The notes beneath the pieces are model-generated. The model made no database searches and was not told where the DNA came from. It was given only the letters and a program-made list of their open reading frames with translations. DNA of 64,000 nucleotides. Source: an uncultured Olsenella sp. GTDB taxonomy: Bacteria > Actinomycetota > Coriobacteriia > Coriobacteriales > Atopobiaceae. Every line of letters begins with the position of its first letter. Positions within the stretch are counted from its first letter, which is position 1. Shown in pieces: positions 1-8,542 of the stretch. Where the stretch lies: the NCBI GenBank assembly GCA_949287905.1, contig CASEHX010000022.1, positions 1-64,000 of the forward strand. Reading direction: 5' to 3'. The position numbers were made by a program, and so were the translations under genes.

Positions 1-3
1 ATA

Positions 4-100
4 GGTCGGGTTTTTGCGCAGCGCGGCAGGCGACACGTGCCATTGGTCGAGATTCCGCGCAACGCGGAGGGCGATGCGTGCCACAGGCCGCGATTTGGAG
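4..100. repeat. 41-bp tandem repeat, partial array at window edge
   Basis: The words GGTCG, GGTCG and GGCCG begin at 4, 45 and 86, exactly 41 bp apart. The segments 16-42 and 57-83 are near copies: both run from GCGCA through a GCGG word to a shared CGTGCCA. About 2.3 units are visible and the array may extend left of the window. Nothing coding is supported between 1 and 272. The rest of the gap holds a CGAGAAG word at 105-111, its complement at 141-147, and a short inverted repeat around 181-201. Confidence 0.6.
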
Positions 101-272
101 CAGCCGAGAAGAACGTCGTGCAAACGCGCGACTCCGCTCCCTTCTCGTCATGAAATTACAGCGACCTTGCAACCAAACGTCCCCGTGCGCTTCACGCGGG
201 GGCAACGGCTGTGAAACAATGTGCCCGTAGAGTATTCGACCGTAAGCCACAACGCCAAGAGGAGGGGCGCAC

Positions 273-2363
273 ATGGGCAAGGACAGGGTCTCGCAGGAGT
301 ATGGCAGCCTGCTCTTCACGGACGCCGTGATGCAGGAGCGGCTCCCCAAACCAACGTATAAGGAGCTTCGCCAGGTCATCGACGACGGCAAGCCGCTCGA
401 TCTTGACATCGCCAACGAGGTCGCGCACGCGATGAAGGAGTGGGCGCTCGAGAAGGGCGCCACGCACTTCGCGCACTGGTTCCAGCCGCTCACGGGCATC
501 ACGTCCGAGAAGCACGACAGCTTCCTCACGCCCATCAACGACGGCACGATCCTCATGTCCTTCTCGGGCAAGGAGCTCGTGCAGGGCGAGCCGGACGCCT
601 CGAGCTTCCCCAACGGCGGCCTGCGCGCCACCTTCGAGGCGCGTGGCTACACCGCCTGGGACCCCACGAGCCCGGCCTTCATCAAGGACGAGGTTCTCTG
701 CATCCCCACGGCCTTCGTCTCCTACACCGGCGAGGCGCTCGACAAGAAGACGCCGCTCCTGCGCTCGCAGGTTGCCCTCGAGCAGCAGGCCAAGCGCGTG
801 CTCGCGCTCTTTGGCCGCGAGCCCAAGCGCGTCATCACCACGCTCGGCCCCGAGCAGGAGTACTTCCTCGTGAAGGAGGAGGACTACGAGGCGCGCCCCG
901 ACCTCGTCTACTGCGGGCGCACGCTCTTTGGCTGCGAGCCGGTCAAGGGCCAGGAGCTGGAGGAGCACTACTTCGGCGCCATTCGCCCCACGGTCAACGA
1001 CTTCATGAAGGAGGTCGACGACGAGCTCTGGAAGCTCGGCATCCCGGCCAAGACCAAGCACAACGAGGTCGCGCCGTGCCAGCACGAGCTCGCCCCGATC
1101 TTTGAGATGGGCTCGCTCGCCATCGACGACAACCTCCTCACGATGGAGAAGCTCAAGCTCCTGGCCACGCACCACGGCCTGGCCTGCCTCGAGCACGAGA
1201 AGCCCTTCGAGTACGTGAACGGCTCCGGCAAGCACAACAACTGGTCGCTCTGCGCCGACGGCAAGAACCTGCTCGAGCCGGGTGCGGTGCCGAGCGAGAA
1301 CCTCCAGTTCCTGGTGTTTCTCGCCGCGCTCGTGGCGGCCGTCGACGAGCACGCCGACCTGCTGCGCGCCTCGGTTGCCTCCGCGGGCAACGACCACCGC
1401 CTCGGCGCCAACGAGGCGCCCCCGGCCATCATCTCGGTCTTCCTGGGCGACCAGCTCCACGCCATCGTGGAGGCGCTCATCAACAAGGAGGAACCCGAGG
1501 TCCACGAGGCCGAGGTCATGGACCTGGGCGTGCCGGCCCTGCCCGACCTCCTGCGCGACTCCACGGACCGCAACCGCACCTCGCCCTTCGCCTTCACGGG
1601 CAACAAGTTCGAGTTCCGCATGTGCGGCAGCCAGCAGAACCTGGCCGACCCCAACGTGGTCCTCAACACTGCGGTGGCCGAGCAGTGCGACCGCTTTGCC
1701 ACCAAGCTTGAGGGCAAGACCGGCGACGAGTTCACCAACCTCGCCCTGCGCTGGGTGCGCCACACCCTGCGCGACCACCAGCGCGTGCTCTTTGAGGGCA
1801 ACGGCTACGCCGAGGAGTGGGAGGCCGAGGCCGAGCGCCGCGGGCTGCCCAACCTCAAGACCACGCCGGACGCCCTGCCGTGCATGACCAAGCCCGAGAA
1901 CGTGGCGTTCTACGAGAAGTACCACGTGCTCGACGAGGCAGAGATCCACGCGCGCTACGTCTCCAAGGCCGAGCAGTACGCCAAGCTCCTCAACATCGAG
2001 GCCAACACCATGGTCTACATGGCGCGTCACCTCTACCTGCCCGCGCTCTCCGACTACTCGGGAGACCTCGCCACGAGCGTTGCCACCAAGGCGGAGATCG
2101 GCATCGAGGCGAAGGTGGAGAAGGAGCTCGTGCGCACGCTCACCGAGGGCATGGCGCAGATCGACGCCGCCACGGTCGCGCTCGAGGCAGCCAACGCCGC
2201 GGCGCGCGAGGTCGAGGACCCGCAGGCTCGCTGCGACGCGTATCGCGACGAGGTTCTTCCGGCCATGGACGCGCTTCGCGCCCCGGTCGACGCGATGGAG
2301 CAGATCTGCGGGGCCGACTACTGGCCCGTGCCCACCTACAACAAGATGCTCTTCTGGGTGTAG
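273..2363 (+). CDS. glnN: Type III glutamine synthetase (GSIII)
   Basis: Cytoplasmic ATP-dependent ligation of ammonia to glutamate, the main route of ammonium assimilation. The 696-residue length fits the GSIII family (about 700) rather than the 440-470 of types I and II. Recognisable blocks are GPEQEYFLV near residue 193, PCQHELAP near 268, the ATP-site block GSGKHNNWS near 318 and [12 protein letters not shown] at about 373, followed by a helical C-terminal region. The ATG follows GGAGG at a normal distance. It appears to be a single-gene unit: a strong hairpin follows at 2385 and the next gene is convergent. No regulator-binding site could be assigned upstream. The identification rests on family-specific motifs and length. 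Confidence 0.95.
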   Translation: MGKDRVSQEYGSLLFTDAVMQERLPKPTYKELRQVIDDGKPLDLDIANEVAHAMKEWALEKGATHFAHWFQPLTGITSEKHDSFLTPINDGTILMSFSGKELVQGEPDASSFPNGGLRATFEARGYTAWDPTSPAFIKDEVLCIPTAFVSYTGEALDKKTPLLRSQVALEQQAKRVLALFGREPKRVITTLGPEQEYFLVKEEDYEARPDLVYCGRTLFGCEPVKGQELEEHYFGAIRPTVNDFMKEVDDELWKLGIPAKTKHNEVAPCQHELAPIFEMGSLAIDDNLLTMEKLKLLATHHGLACLEHEKPFEYVNGSGKHNNWSLCADGKNLLEPGAVPSENLQFLVFLAALVAAVDEHADLLRASVASAGNDHRLGANEAPPAIISVFLGDQLHAIVEALINKEEPEVHEAEVMDLGVPALPDLLRDSTDRNRTSPFAFTGNKFEFRMCGSQQNLADPNVVLNTAVAEQCDRFATKLEGKTGDEFTNLALRWVRHTLRDHQRVLFEGNGYAEEWEAEAERRGLPNLKTTPDALPCMTKPENVAFYEKYHVLDEAEIHARYVSKAEQYAKLLNIEANTMVYMARHLYLPALSDYSGDLATSVATKAEIGIEAKVEKELVRTLTEGMAQIDAATVALEAANAAAREVEDPQARCDAYRDEVLPAMDALRAPVDAMEQICGADYWPVPTYNKMLFWV

Positions 2364-2384
2364 GGGCAGCTCATAGCCTTTGTC

Positions 2385-2425
2385 GGGCGCCCGGCGCGTC
2401 GTGCGTGACGCGCCGGGCGCTCTTG
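2385..2425 (+). terminator. Hairpin terminator after glnN
   Basis: A 16-bp stem (2385-2400 with 2407-2422) around a GTGCGT loop, almost all G-C with one wobble pair. The tail is only TTGCC, so it is a weak intrinsic terminator by U-tract but a very stable hairpin. Confidence 0.6.
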
Positions 2426-2434
2426 CCATTCCTT

Positions 2435-2697
2435 CCGTCCGGCGCATGGTGCCCAACCATAATTCCCGTCCGGCGCATGGTATCGGACCAAAAATCCCGT
2501 CCAGCGCATGGGGCCCGACCATAATTCCCGAGCGCCGCATGGCACCCGACCCTAAAACCCGTCCGGTGCATGGTATCGGACCAAAACCCCGTCCGGCGCA
2601 TGGGGCCCGACCAAAAATCCCGTCCGGCGCATGCCGAGAAGAACGCGTGGCTCCGGAAAATTGTCCAAACGGACGTTTTTCTCGTCCGGCGCATGCG
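2435..2697. repeat. 31-bp tandem repeat array
   Basis: The consensus unit begins CCCGTCCGGCGCATGG and ends in ACCAWAAWT. The GCATG word starts at 2444, 2475, 2506, 2537, 2568, 2598, 2629 and 2691. Spacings are 31 bp, once 30, and a final 62, which is two units. Two sub-types roughly alternate, one with TATCGGACC and one with GGCCCGACC in the middle. There are no unique spacers, so this is not a CRISPR array. It fills the 420-bp gap between the convergent glnN and HAD genes, and no coding potential is supported there. Confidence 0.85.
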
Positions 2698-2775
2698 GTA
2701 GTTACACAATTTGAATGCGTGGCTCCGGATTCCTGGCAGCGGGGGTGACTCCGGATTCTTGGCAGCGGGGGAGGC
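2641..2775. repeat. Short direct repeats around CTCCGGA
   Basis: GCGTGGCTCCGGA occurs near 2645 and, within a similar GAATGCGTGG context, near 2716. CTCCGGATTC followed by TGGCAGCGGGGG occurs at 2723 and again at 2749, a 26-bp period. This is a second small repeat family adjoining the 31-bp array, in the 3' region of the minus-strand HAD gene. Confidence 0.5.
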
Positions 2776-2783
2776 AGCTGCGG

Positions 2784-3521
2784 CTATGCGCCCCGCTTGT
2801 CCAGGCTGGCGACAAGGGCGGGCAGCTCGCGGGCGAGTCGCTCCATGGGACCACGCCAGACGGCGCCACCCGGGCGGCCGTGACCGACGTAGGCGGTGCG
2901 CAGGCCGCACCCGTCGCGCACGATGTCGCGGACGGCGTCGTTGCCCACCATCAGGCACTCTTCGAGCGAGACTCCCAGCTGGTTGGCAAACTCCTGGTAG
3001 TAGCGGGTGCTCGGCTTGCAGCGCGTGGAGTTTGAGTAGGTGGAGACGAGCGCGAAGTCCTTCTCGCTCACGCCGGCCCAGCCCATGCGGGCCCGGTCGC
3101 AGGAGAGGGAGAAGGTGGGGTTGGTCGCAAGCGCGCAGACGAGCCCCAGGTCATGGACGGCCTCGATGGCCCTGCGCGCACCGGGGACGGGGCGGGCGGA
3201 GACGATGCCGCCCGAGAAGCCGGGGACGATCTGGCTCTCGTAGTAGGAGACGAGGTCGGCGATGACGGGGTCGTCCAGGGGGATCCCGGTGCTCTCGAAG
3301 AAGACCCTGTTGAAGAGCTGCTCGTTGGTGAGCGAGTCCGAGCGCTTCTGGGAGTCGATGGCGAGGAAGGCGCGCACATAGGGACCGCCGAGCGAAATGG
3401 GGCTCGTGCGGGCCGCGCTTGCGAGCAGGCGGGACGCCCCGGCGACGTAGCGGGCGATGAACGCGGAGAGATTGAGCCTCACGAGCGTGTCGTCCAGGTC
3501 AAAGAGCACTGCCTTGATCAC
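2784..3521 (-). CDS. HAD-superfamily phosphatase-like hydrolase
   Basis: A 245-residue haloacid-dehalogenase-fold hydrolase, probably a cytoplasmic phosphatase of unknown substrate. Motif I is the N-terminal FDLDDTL with the two catalytic aspartates, motif II is ATNP, the motif III lysine is in CKPS, and motif IV is VGNDAVRD. The segment between motifs I and II is long enough for a helical cap. I chose the GTG start at 3521, which places VIKAVLFDLDDT at the N-terminus and has GGAGG seven bases upstream. A longer reading from 3599 has no comparable site. It is monocistronic and convergent with glnN; its downstream region is the repeat field. Confidence 0.85.
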   Translation of the reverse strand: MIKAVLFDLDDTLVRLNLSAFIARYVAGASRLLASAARTSPISLGGPYVRAFLAIDSQKRSDSLTNEQLFNRVFFESTGIPLDDPVIADLVSYYESQIVPGFSGGIVSARPVPGARRAIEAVHDLGLVCALATNPTFSLSCDRARMGWAGVSEKDFALVSTYSNSTRCKPSTRYYQEFANQLGVSLEECLMVGNDAVRDIVRDGCGLRTAYVGHGRPGGAVWRGPMERLARELPALVASLDKRGA

Positions 3522-3588
3522 GCCCGCGCCTCCCTCGTTCCTCTCGACTGAATCCTCACGGAAATTAGTAGATACCCAATCATCACGC

Positions 3589-3618
3589 TTGAAAATCATA
3601 CGCGATTAACGCTACTCT
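3589..3618 (+). promoter_or_regulatory. Candidate promoter for rpsA
   Basis: TTGAAA at 3589-3594 and TACTCT at 3613-3618, 18 bp apart. It lies in the divergent region between the HAD gene and rpsA and leaves a leader of about 135 bases, long enough for translational control of S1. Confidence 0.4.
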
Positions 3619-3761
3619 AGTTCAGGTGTGGGCATAGGGCCCGCACAACCGTATCTGTCGGCCCCCGAGAGCATGCAAGTTTCCACGTAGACGCCACGAT
3701 CTAGGCACTGCAGGCAGCGACCATGACGACCGGGGCCCCGAAGTTCGAAAGGGGTCCACTT

Positions 3762-4970
3762 TTGAGTGAGATTCAGAACTCGTCCATCTTCGCGCTGGAC
3801 GACATCTCCGACGAGGAGATGAGCAACCTCATCGACGGCACCGTTACCGACTTTGACGAGGGCGGCCTCGTCACCGGCACCGTCGTGAAGATCGAGCGCG
3901 ACGAGGTCCTGCTTGACATCGGCTACAAGTCCGAGGGCGTCATCCCCTCCCGCGAGCTCTCCATTCGCAAGGACGTCAACCCCGCCGATGTCGTTGCCAT
4001 GGGCGACGAGATCGAGGCTCTCGTTCTCCAGAAGGAGGACAAGGAGGGTCGTCTGGTCCTCTCCAAGAAGCGTGCCGAGTACGAGCGCGCCTGGAACGCC
4101 GTCGAGGAGAAGTTCAACTCCGGCGAGACCGTCGAGGGCGAGGTCATCGAGGTCGTCAAGGGCGGCCTGATCCTCGACATCGGCCTGCGCGGCTTCCTGC
4201 CCGCCTCCCTCGTCGACCTCCGTCGCGTCAAGGACCTCAACGCCTACCTCGGCACCCGCATCGAGGCCCGCGTCATCGAGATGGACCGCAACCGCAACAA
4301 CGTCGTCCTCTCCCGCCGCGTCGTCCTCGAGGAGGCCCGCAAGGCCGAGCGCCAGGAGATCCTCTCCAAGCTCCAGGTCGGCATGCGCCTCAAGGGCACC
4401 GTCTCCTCGATCGTCGACTTCGGCGCCTTCGTCGACCTCGGCGGCATCGACGGCCTCGTGCACATCTCCGAGCTCTCTTGGAACCACGTCAACCACCCCT
4501 CCGAGGTCGTCAAGGTCGGCCAGGAGGTCGAGGTCCAGGTGCTCGACGTCGATCTCAACCGCGAGCGCATCTCCCTCGGTCTCAAGCAGACCACCGAGGA
4601 TCCCTGGCGCTCCCTCGTCAAGAAGTACCCCGTTGACGCCATCGTCGAGGGTACCGTCACCAAGCTCGTCACCTTTGGTGCGTTCGTCGACCTCGGCGAG
4701 GGCGTCGAGGGCCTCGTGCACATCTCCGAGATGGCCAAGACCCACGTCGACCAGCCGTCCCAGGTCTGCACCGTGGGCGACACCGTCCAGGTGAAGGTCA
4801 TGGAGATCGACCTCGACCGTCGTCGCATCTCCCTCTCCATGAAGGCTGCCGCCGAGACCCTCGGTACCGAGGTCGAGGTCAAGCCGCTCCCCGAGAGCGA
4901 GCAGGCCGCCGTCGAGGCCGAGGCTGAGCCCGAGGCCGAGGCCGAGGTCGCGGAGACCGTCGAGGAGTAA
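3762..4970 (+). CDS. rpsA: 30S ribosomal protein S1
   Basis: RNA-binding protein of the small ribosomal subunit that helps load mRNA. Four S1 (OB-fold) domains are visible in order. Domains 1-4 carry RDEVLLDIGYKSEGVIP, GGLILDIGLRGFLPAS, DFGAFVDLGGIDGLVHIS and TFGAFVDLGEGVEGLVHIS. An acidic Glu/Ala-rich tail follows. Four domains is the usual number in Actinobacteria, against six in E. coli. I prefer the TTG start at 3762 (402 residues), which has GAAAGGGG six bases upstream. An in-frame ATG at 3723 would add 13 residues but has a poor ribosome-binding site. Codons are strongly biased to C-ending forms, as expected of a highly expressed gene. It is followed by a strong terminator. Confidence 0.95.
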   Translation: MSEIQNSSIFALDDISDEEMSNLIDGTVTDFDEGGLVTGTVVKIERDEVLLDIGYKSEGVIPSRELSIRKDVNPADVVAMGDEIEALVLQKEDKEGRLVLSKKRAEYERAWNAVEEKFNSGETVEGEVIEVVKGGLILDIGLRGFLPASLVDLRRVKDLNAYLGTRIEARVIEMDRNRNNVVLSRRVVLEEARKAERQEILSKLQVGMRLKGTVSSIVDFGAFVDLGGIDGLVHISELSWNHVNHPSEVVKVGQEVEVQVLDVDLNRERISLGLKQTTEDPWRSLVKKYPVDAIVEGTVTKLVTFGAFVDLGEGVEGLVHISEMAKTHVDQPSQVCTVGDTVQVKVMEIDLDRRRISLSMKAAAETLGTEVEVKPLPESEQAAVEAEAEPEAEAEVAETVEE

Positions 4971-4993
4971 CGCTTCTCGCCACGCGAACTGCG

Positions 4994-5025
4994 AGCGGGG
5001 TCGCCCAACGGCGGCCCCGCTTTTT
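4994..5025 (+). terminator. Intrinsic terminator of rpsA
   Basis: A 12-bp stem, AGCGGGG at 4994 pairing with CCCCGCT ending at 5021, with an inner TCGCC/GGCGG continuation containing one G-U. The loop is CAAC and a run of five T follows. Confidence 0.9.
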
Positions 5026-5221
5026 CCATGCGGGCCCGGCCGCTCGTCCGGCCTTTCCACGGCATGGGTGACGGCGTGGCCGCCCATTCCGGTTTCCGCG
5101 GGACACGTGCCCGCGCCGCCCGCCGATTCCGGCGGATTTTGAGGAGCGTCGAGAAGAACGCTCTGCTCGCTCGCCCAATGGGGTAAGAGTGAGACGTCAA
5201 ACCTGAGAGAAAGGCATCCCC

Positions 5222-5632
5222 ATGGCAAAGGGTGACTGGCAGAGGAAGCTCGTCGACTGGCTGCAAGGGCGGCAGGGCCCGGACGACCTCGCGGTCTTCT
5301 CGGTGAACCTCGCCATCGTGATCGTGCTCGTCAACCTCTTCCTTCACGTGAGCTGGCTCGGGATCGTGGCGCTTCTCCTCGTGGCGTACTCCATGTTCCG
5401 GATCCAGTCAAAGAATCTCGGTGCCCGCGCCCGTGAGAACGAGAAGTTCCTCAAGCTGCTGGGCCCGGCGCGCCCCTGGGTTCAGAACCCCGGCGCCGCC
5501 TGGGGCGAGCTGCGCGCCTACAAGCACGTGCGCTGCACCTCCTGCAAGCAGAGGGTCCGCGTTCCCCGCGGCAAGGGGAAGCTCCGCGTGACCTGCCCCA
5601 AGTGCCGCACCAAGTTTGAGGTCAGGTCCTAG
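5222..5632 (+). CDS. Small membrane protein with C-terminal zinc ribbon
   Basis: 136 residues, function unknown. Residues about 22-60 form two closely spaced hydrophobic helices, so the protein is probably anchored in the membrane with both ends cytoplasmic. Residues about 101-131 form a four-cysteine zinc ribbon, CTSC then CPKC separated by a basic KGKGKL-like loop. Proteins of this shape are common between housekeeping genes in Actinobacteria and Firmicutes, but I cannot name a function. The ATG follows GAGAGAAAGG. It stands alone between the rpsA terminator and an ABC transporter operon. Confidence 0.75.
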   Translation: MAKGDWQRKLVDWLQGRQGPDDLAVFSVNLAIVIVLVNLFLHVSWLGIVALLLVAYSMFRIQSKNLGARARENEKFLKLLGPARPWVQNPGAAWGELRAYKHVRCTSCKQRVRVPRGKGKLRVTCPKCRTKFEVRS

Positions 5633-5743
5633 AGTCGCTCAAGGCTTCCGACGACTCCTTGCCGCTCGCAGAGTAATGCTTCGACGAGAACCTCGCCGTG
5701 CTATCGTTGACTCGTTTGAGCGACATGCAGGGAGGTACTTGTC

Positions 5744-6784
5744 ATGATCAGCAGAAGGTCTTTCCTTAGGATTGCCGGCGCCGGCGCGTCTGCGCTCGCG
5801 CTCGCCGCATGCTCCGGAGCGCCCGCCGAGGAGCCCGCGGCCGACCAGGACCCGGCGCAGGAGCAGCCTGCCGCCGACCCGGTGGTCGTTCGCACCACCG
5901 CCCTCAAGGGCCCCACGGCCATGGGTCTCGTGAAGTTCATGAGCGACGCCGAGGCCGGCAGCCTCGATGACAACGACTACGAGTTCCAGATCGTCGCCTC
6001 GCCCGACGAGGTTTCCCCGCTCATCGCCAAGGGCGAGGTGGACATCGCCGCCGTTCCGGCAAACCTGGCGTCGGTCCTCTACAACAAGACCGAGAAGGGC
6101 GTGCGCGTTATCGCCATCAACACGCTCGGCGTGCTCTACGTCTGCGAGCTCGGCGACTCCATCAAGAGCGTGGCCGACCTCAAGGGCAAGACCATCTACG
6201 CCTCCGGAAAGGGCTCCACGCCCGAGTACGGCCTCCAGTACGTCCTGGAGAAGAACGGCCTCACCGTGGGCGAGGACGTGCGGATCGAGTGGAAGAGCGA
6301 GCACGCCGAGTGCGTCCAGGCGCTCGCGACGTCCGAGGGCGAGGCCGTGGCCATGCTGCCGCAGCCCTTCGTGACCACCGCCCAGGCCCAGAACGACAAG
6401 ATCCGCGTGGCGCTCGACCTCACGGAGGAGTGGGACAAGGTCCAGACCGGGGACGAGAAGAGCTCCATGATCACGGGCGTTGCCATCGTGCGCTCCGAGT
6501 TCGCGGACGAGAACCCCGCCGCCGTCGACGCCTTCCTCGGCCACTACGCCGAGTCCGTGGACTACGTGAACGATGACGTGGAGGCCGCCGCCCAGCTCGT
6601 CGGCGACTACGACATCGTCCCCGCCAAGGTCGCGCAGAAGGCCATTCCCGAGTGCAACATCGTCTGCGTGACCGGCGCGGACATGAAGGAGCGCCTCTCC
6701 GGCTACCTGGCGGTTCTCGCCGACCAGAACCCGCAGGCCGTGGGCGGCGCCGTGCCCGGGGACGACTTCTACTACGGCGCGTAA
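5744..6784 (+). CDS. ABC transporter substrate-binding lipoprotein, NMT1/SsuA-like
   Basis: 346-residue extracytoplasmic binding protein. The N-terminus has a twin-arginine motif (RRSFLRIAG) followed by a lipobox ending in LAAC, so it is probably Tat-exported and lipid-anchored at Cys23. A Glu/Pro/Ala-rich linker leads into a periplasmic-binding fold with the block VADLKGKTIYASGKGSTPEYGL, split here as VADLKGKTIYAS and GKGSTPEYGL, typical of the NMT1/THI5/SsuA group. That group binds thiamine-precursor pyrimidines, sulfonates, taurine or nitrate; the sequence alone does not choose among them. It is the first gene of a three-gene operon with the permease and ATPase that follow at 2-bp spacing and 4-bp overlap. 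Confidence 0.88.
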   Translation: MISRRSFLRIAGAGASALALAACSGAPAEEPAADQDPAQEQPAADPVVVRTTALKGPTAMGLVKFMSDAEAGSLDDNDYEFQIVASPDEVSPLIAKGEVDIAAVPANLASVLYNKTEKGVRVIAINTLGVLYVCELGDSIKSVADLKGKTIYASGKGSTPEYGLQYVLEKNGLTVGEDVRIEWKSEHAECVQALATSEGEAVAMLPQPFVTTAQAQNDKIRVALDLTEEWDKVQTGDEKSSMITGVAIVRSEFADENPAAVDAFLGHYAESVDYVNDDVEAAAQLVGDYDIVPAKVAQKAIPECNIVCVTGADMKERLSGYLAVLADQNPQAVGGAVPGDDFYYGA

Positions 6785-6786
6785 GC

Positions 6787-7578
6787 TTGGCCGCCTCTCG
6801 CAACAGGGATGCCGAGAAGGGCGGGCGGCTCCGTGCGTGGGCCGTCCGCCTCGTCTGCGTGCTGTTCTGGCTCGCCGTGTGGGAGCTTGCCGCGCGGGCC
6901 ATCGACGCGCGCATCATCCTCGTTGGGCCGCTCGAGGTGCTGGCCCGGCTCGGCGAGCTCTCCCTGACGGGCGAGTTCTGGGCTTCGATGGTCCTCTCGC
7001 TCGGGAGGATAGCCGTCGGCTACGTCTCGGCGGTCGTCCTCGGGGTGGTCCTCGCCGCGCTCGCCGCGCGCTTCTCGCCGGTTCGAGAGCTCCTCTCTCC
7101 GCTGATGGGCGCCCTCAAGGCCACGCCGGTCGCTTCGTTTGTGATCCTCGTGCTGCTGTGGGTCTCGTCGCGCCACCTCTCCGTCGTGATCGCCCTGATC
7201 ATGGCGCTGCCGATTGTCTACACCAACGTGCTCGAGGGCATCCGCCAGACCGATGCCGGGCTCCTCGAGATGTGCGACGTCTTTGCCGTGCGCGGCTGGG
7301 ACCGCATCCGCCTGGTCTACGCCTCCGAGGTGCTTCCGTACTTCCGTGCCGGCGTGACGCTCGCGCTCGGGCTCTCCTGGAAGGCGGGCATCGCGGCGGA
7401 GGTGATAGGCCTTCCGGACCTCACGATCGGCGAGCACCTCTACGACGCCAAGGTCTACCTGGACACGCCGGACCTCTTTGCCTGGACGCTCGCCGTCATC
7501 GTGGTGTCCGTCGTGCTGGAGGCGCTCGTCACGCGTGCCATGGGCTGGGCCATGGGCAGGTGGGAGGCGAGGCCATGA
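6787..7578 (+). CDS. ABC transporter permease, SsuC/TauC-like
   Basis: 263-residue inner-membrane permease with about six hydrophobic segments and the EAA-loop region around EGIRQTDAGLLEMCDVF, characteristic of the SsuC/TauC/ThiX family. It is partner to the binding protein just upstream and the ATPase just downstream. The chosen start is a TTG only two bases after the upstream TAA, with no clear Shine-Dalgarno sequence. Translation is therefore probably coupled to the preceding gene by re-initiation. Reading frames that extend further upstream lie inside the binding-protein gene and are not convincing. Confidence 0.87.
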   Translation: MAASRNRDAEKGGRLRAWAVRLVCVLFWLAVWELAARAIDARIILVGPLEVLARLGELSLTGEFWASMVLSLGRIAVGYVSAVVLGVVLAALAARFSPVRELLSPLMGALKATPVASFVILVLLWVSSRHLSVVIALIMALPIVYTNVLEGIRQTDAGLLEMCDVFAVRGWDRIRLVYASEVLPYFRAGVTLALGLSWKAGIAAEVIGLPDLTIGEHLYDAKVYLDTPDLFAWTLAVIVVSVVLEALVTRAMGWAMGRWEARP

Positions 7579-8219
7579 GCACCGGCTGCGCATTTGGCGG
7601 CGATCTCACGCTCGCCCTCCGTGACGTCGAGAAGCACTATGGAGAGCTGCGCGTCCTCGAGGGCGTGACCGCACGCTTTGAGCCGCTGCGCGCGCACGTG
7701 CTCATGGGACCCTCCGGCGCGGGAAAGACCACGCTGCTGCGGCTGCTCGCAGGGCTCGAGCGTCCCGACGCGGGCGAGGTGGCGCGCGGCTCTGGCGTGC
7801 GGCTGGGCATGACGTTCCAGGAGGACCGCCTCTGCGAGAACCTCACGGCAACGGCAAACATCCGCCTCCCGCGACCGCGCCTGTCCGGCGAGGCGCTCGA
7901 GCGCTTCCTCGCCCGCGAGAGGGAGGCGATGGCCGCCTGCGGCCTGCCGATCGACGCGCGCCCGGTGCGAGAGCTCTCGGGCGGACAGCGACGGCGCGTG
8001 GCGATTCTGCGCTGCGTGCTTGCCGAGGCGAACACGCTCCTCTTTGACGAGCCGCTCAAGGGCATGGACGAGAAGACCGTCGAGTTGGTCATGGGCTTCG
8101 TCGCGCCGCTCGTTGCCGAGAGGACCGTCCTCTGGACCACTCACGACGAGCGCGACCTGCGCTTCTTCAACGACCCCATCCTCTGGCGCGTCGAGGGCGG
8201 GCGCGTTTGCACCTGCTAG
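7575..8219 (+). CDS. ABC transporter ATP-binding protein, SsuB/TauB-like
   Basis: 214-residue cytoplasmic ATPase that powers the transporter. Walker A is GPSGAGKTT near residue 42, the Q-loop is MTFQED, the signature is LSGGQRRR, Walker B is TLLFDEPLKGMD, and the H-loop histidine is in WTTHDE. The ATG overlaps the permease stop as ATGA and has GGGAGG upstream. At 214 residues it is shorter than most relatives (about 250), mainly because the C-terminal portion is short. The substrate is unresolved. Confidence 0.88.
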   Translation: MSTGCAFGGDLTLALRDVEKHYGELRVLEGVTARFEPLRAHVLMGPSGAGKTTLLRLLAGLERPDAGEVARGSGVRLGMTFQEDRLCENLTATANIRLPRPRLSGEALERFLAREREAMAACGLPIDARPVRELSGGQRRRVAILRCVLAEANTLLFDEPLKGMDEKTVELVMGFVAPLVAERTVLWTTHDERDLRFFNDPILWRVEGGRVCTC

Positions 8220-8229
8220 TCCTCAGGGC

Positions 8230-8316
8230 GGCGGGACAACGTACCTCATCTGCTCAGACAGCTTCGGCGCAAAGGGCGCGCCTGCAGAACTCGCATCTGA
8301 GGTACGTTGCCCCGCC
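8230..8316. repeat. Long hairpin element, family B copy 1
   Basis: Arms of 19 nt (8230-8248 and 8298-8316) pair with a single mismatch. They enclose a 49-nt core (8249-8297) with the words GCTCAGACAGCTTCG and CTGCAGAACTCGC. The same core words recur at 52473-52523 between quite different arms. It lies immediately downstream of the ATPase gene, whose stop is at 8217-8219, so it may also stabilise or end that transcript. Confidence 0.8.
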
Positions 8317-8328
8317 GCGAGCTCGTAA

Positions 8329-8401
8329 GCGCGCCGGCATATCCTCATCCGCGAGTTTTTGCGAAGCAAACTGTCTGAGCGGGGAGGGTATGTCGGCGCG
8401 C
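8329..8401. repeat. Long hairpin element, family B copy 2 (inverted)
   Basis: Arms of 18 nt (8329-8346 and 8384-8401) pair throughout; two positions are G-T wobbles. The 37-nt core (8347-8383) carries, on the minus strand, the family words CTCAGACAG and ACTCGC around a small TTTGC-TTC-GCAAA hairpin. Orientation is opposite to copy 1. Confidence 0.78.
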
Positions 8402-8438
8402 GGGGGCCGCAGGTGGACAGATGGGGTAAGCTGCCCCC

Positions 8439-8480
8439 GCCGCGAGATTTTGCGGAGCAAACTGTCTGAGCGGGGAGTGA
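8439..8480. repeat. Family B core, copy 3 without long arms
   Basis: GCAAACTGTCTGAGCGGGGAG and the upstream GCGAGATTTTGC match copy 2 closely on the same strand, again with a small apical hairpin (TTTGC-TCC-GCAAA on the minus strand). Only a short G/C stem flanks it, so it looks like a decayed or truncated copy. The 323-bp gap 8220-8542 is filled by these three elements plus the coaE leader. Confidence 0.65.
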
Positions 8481-8542
8481 GGGTCGGCACGCTGCCGTCG
8501 CATGTGCGAAGATGTCATATGAGATTCGAAGGAGGGTGCCTC

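Noticed and set aside
192..2540. Long open frame of 782 codons opposite glnN
   Set aside because: It is an antisense shadow caused by GC-rich codon bias; composition is Leu/Val/Arg/Gly-rich without motifs, and glnN is certain.
2435..2697. CRISPR array
   Set aside because: The units are contiguous, degenerate along their whole length and have no unique spacers; no cas genes are in the window.
2371..2958. Short open frames in the 31-bp repeat field
   Set aside because: Translations are repeats of the DNA unit with no start signal; not credible proteins.
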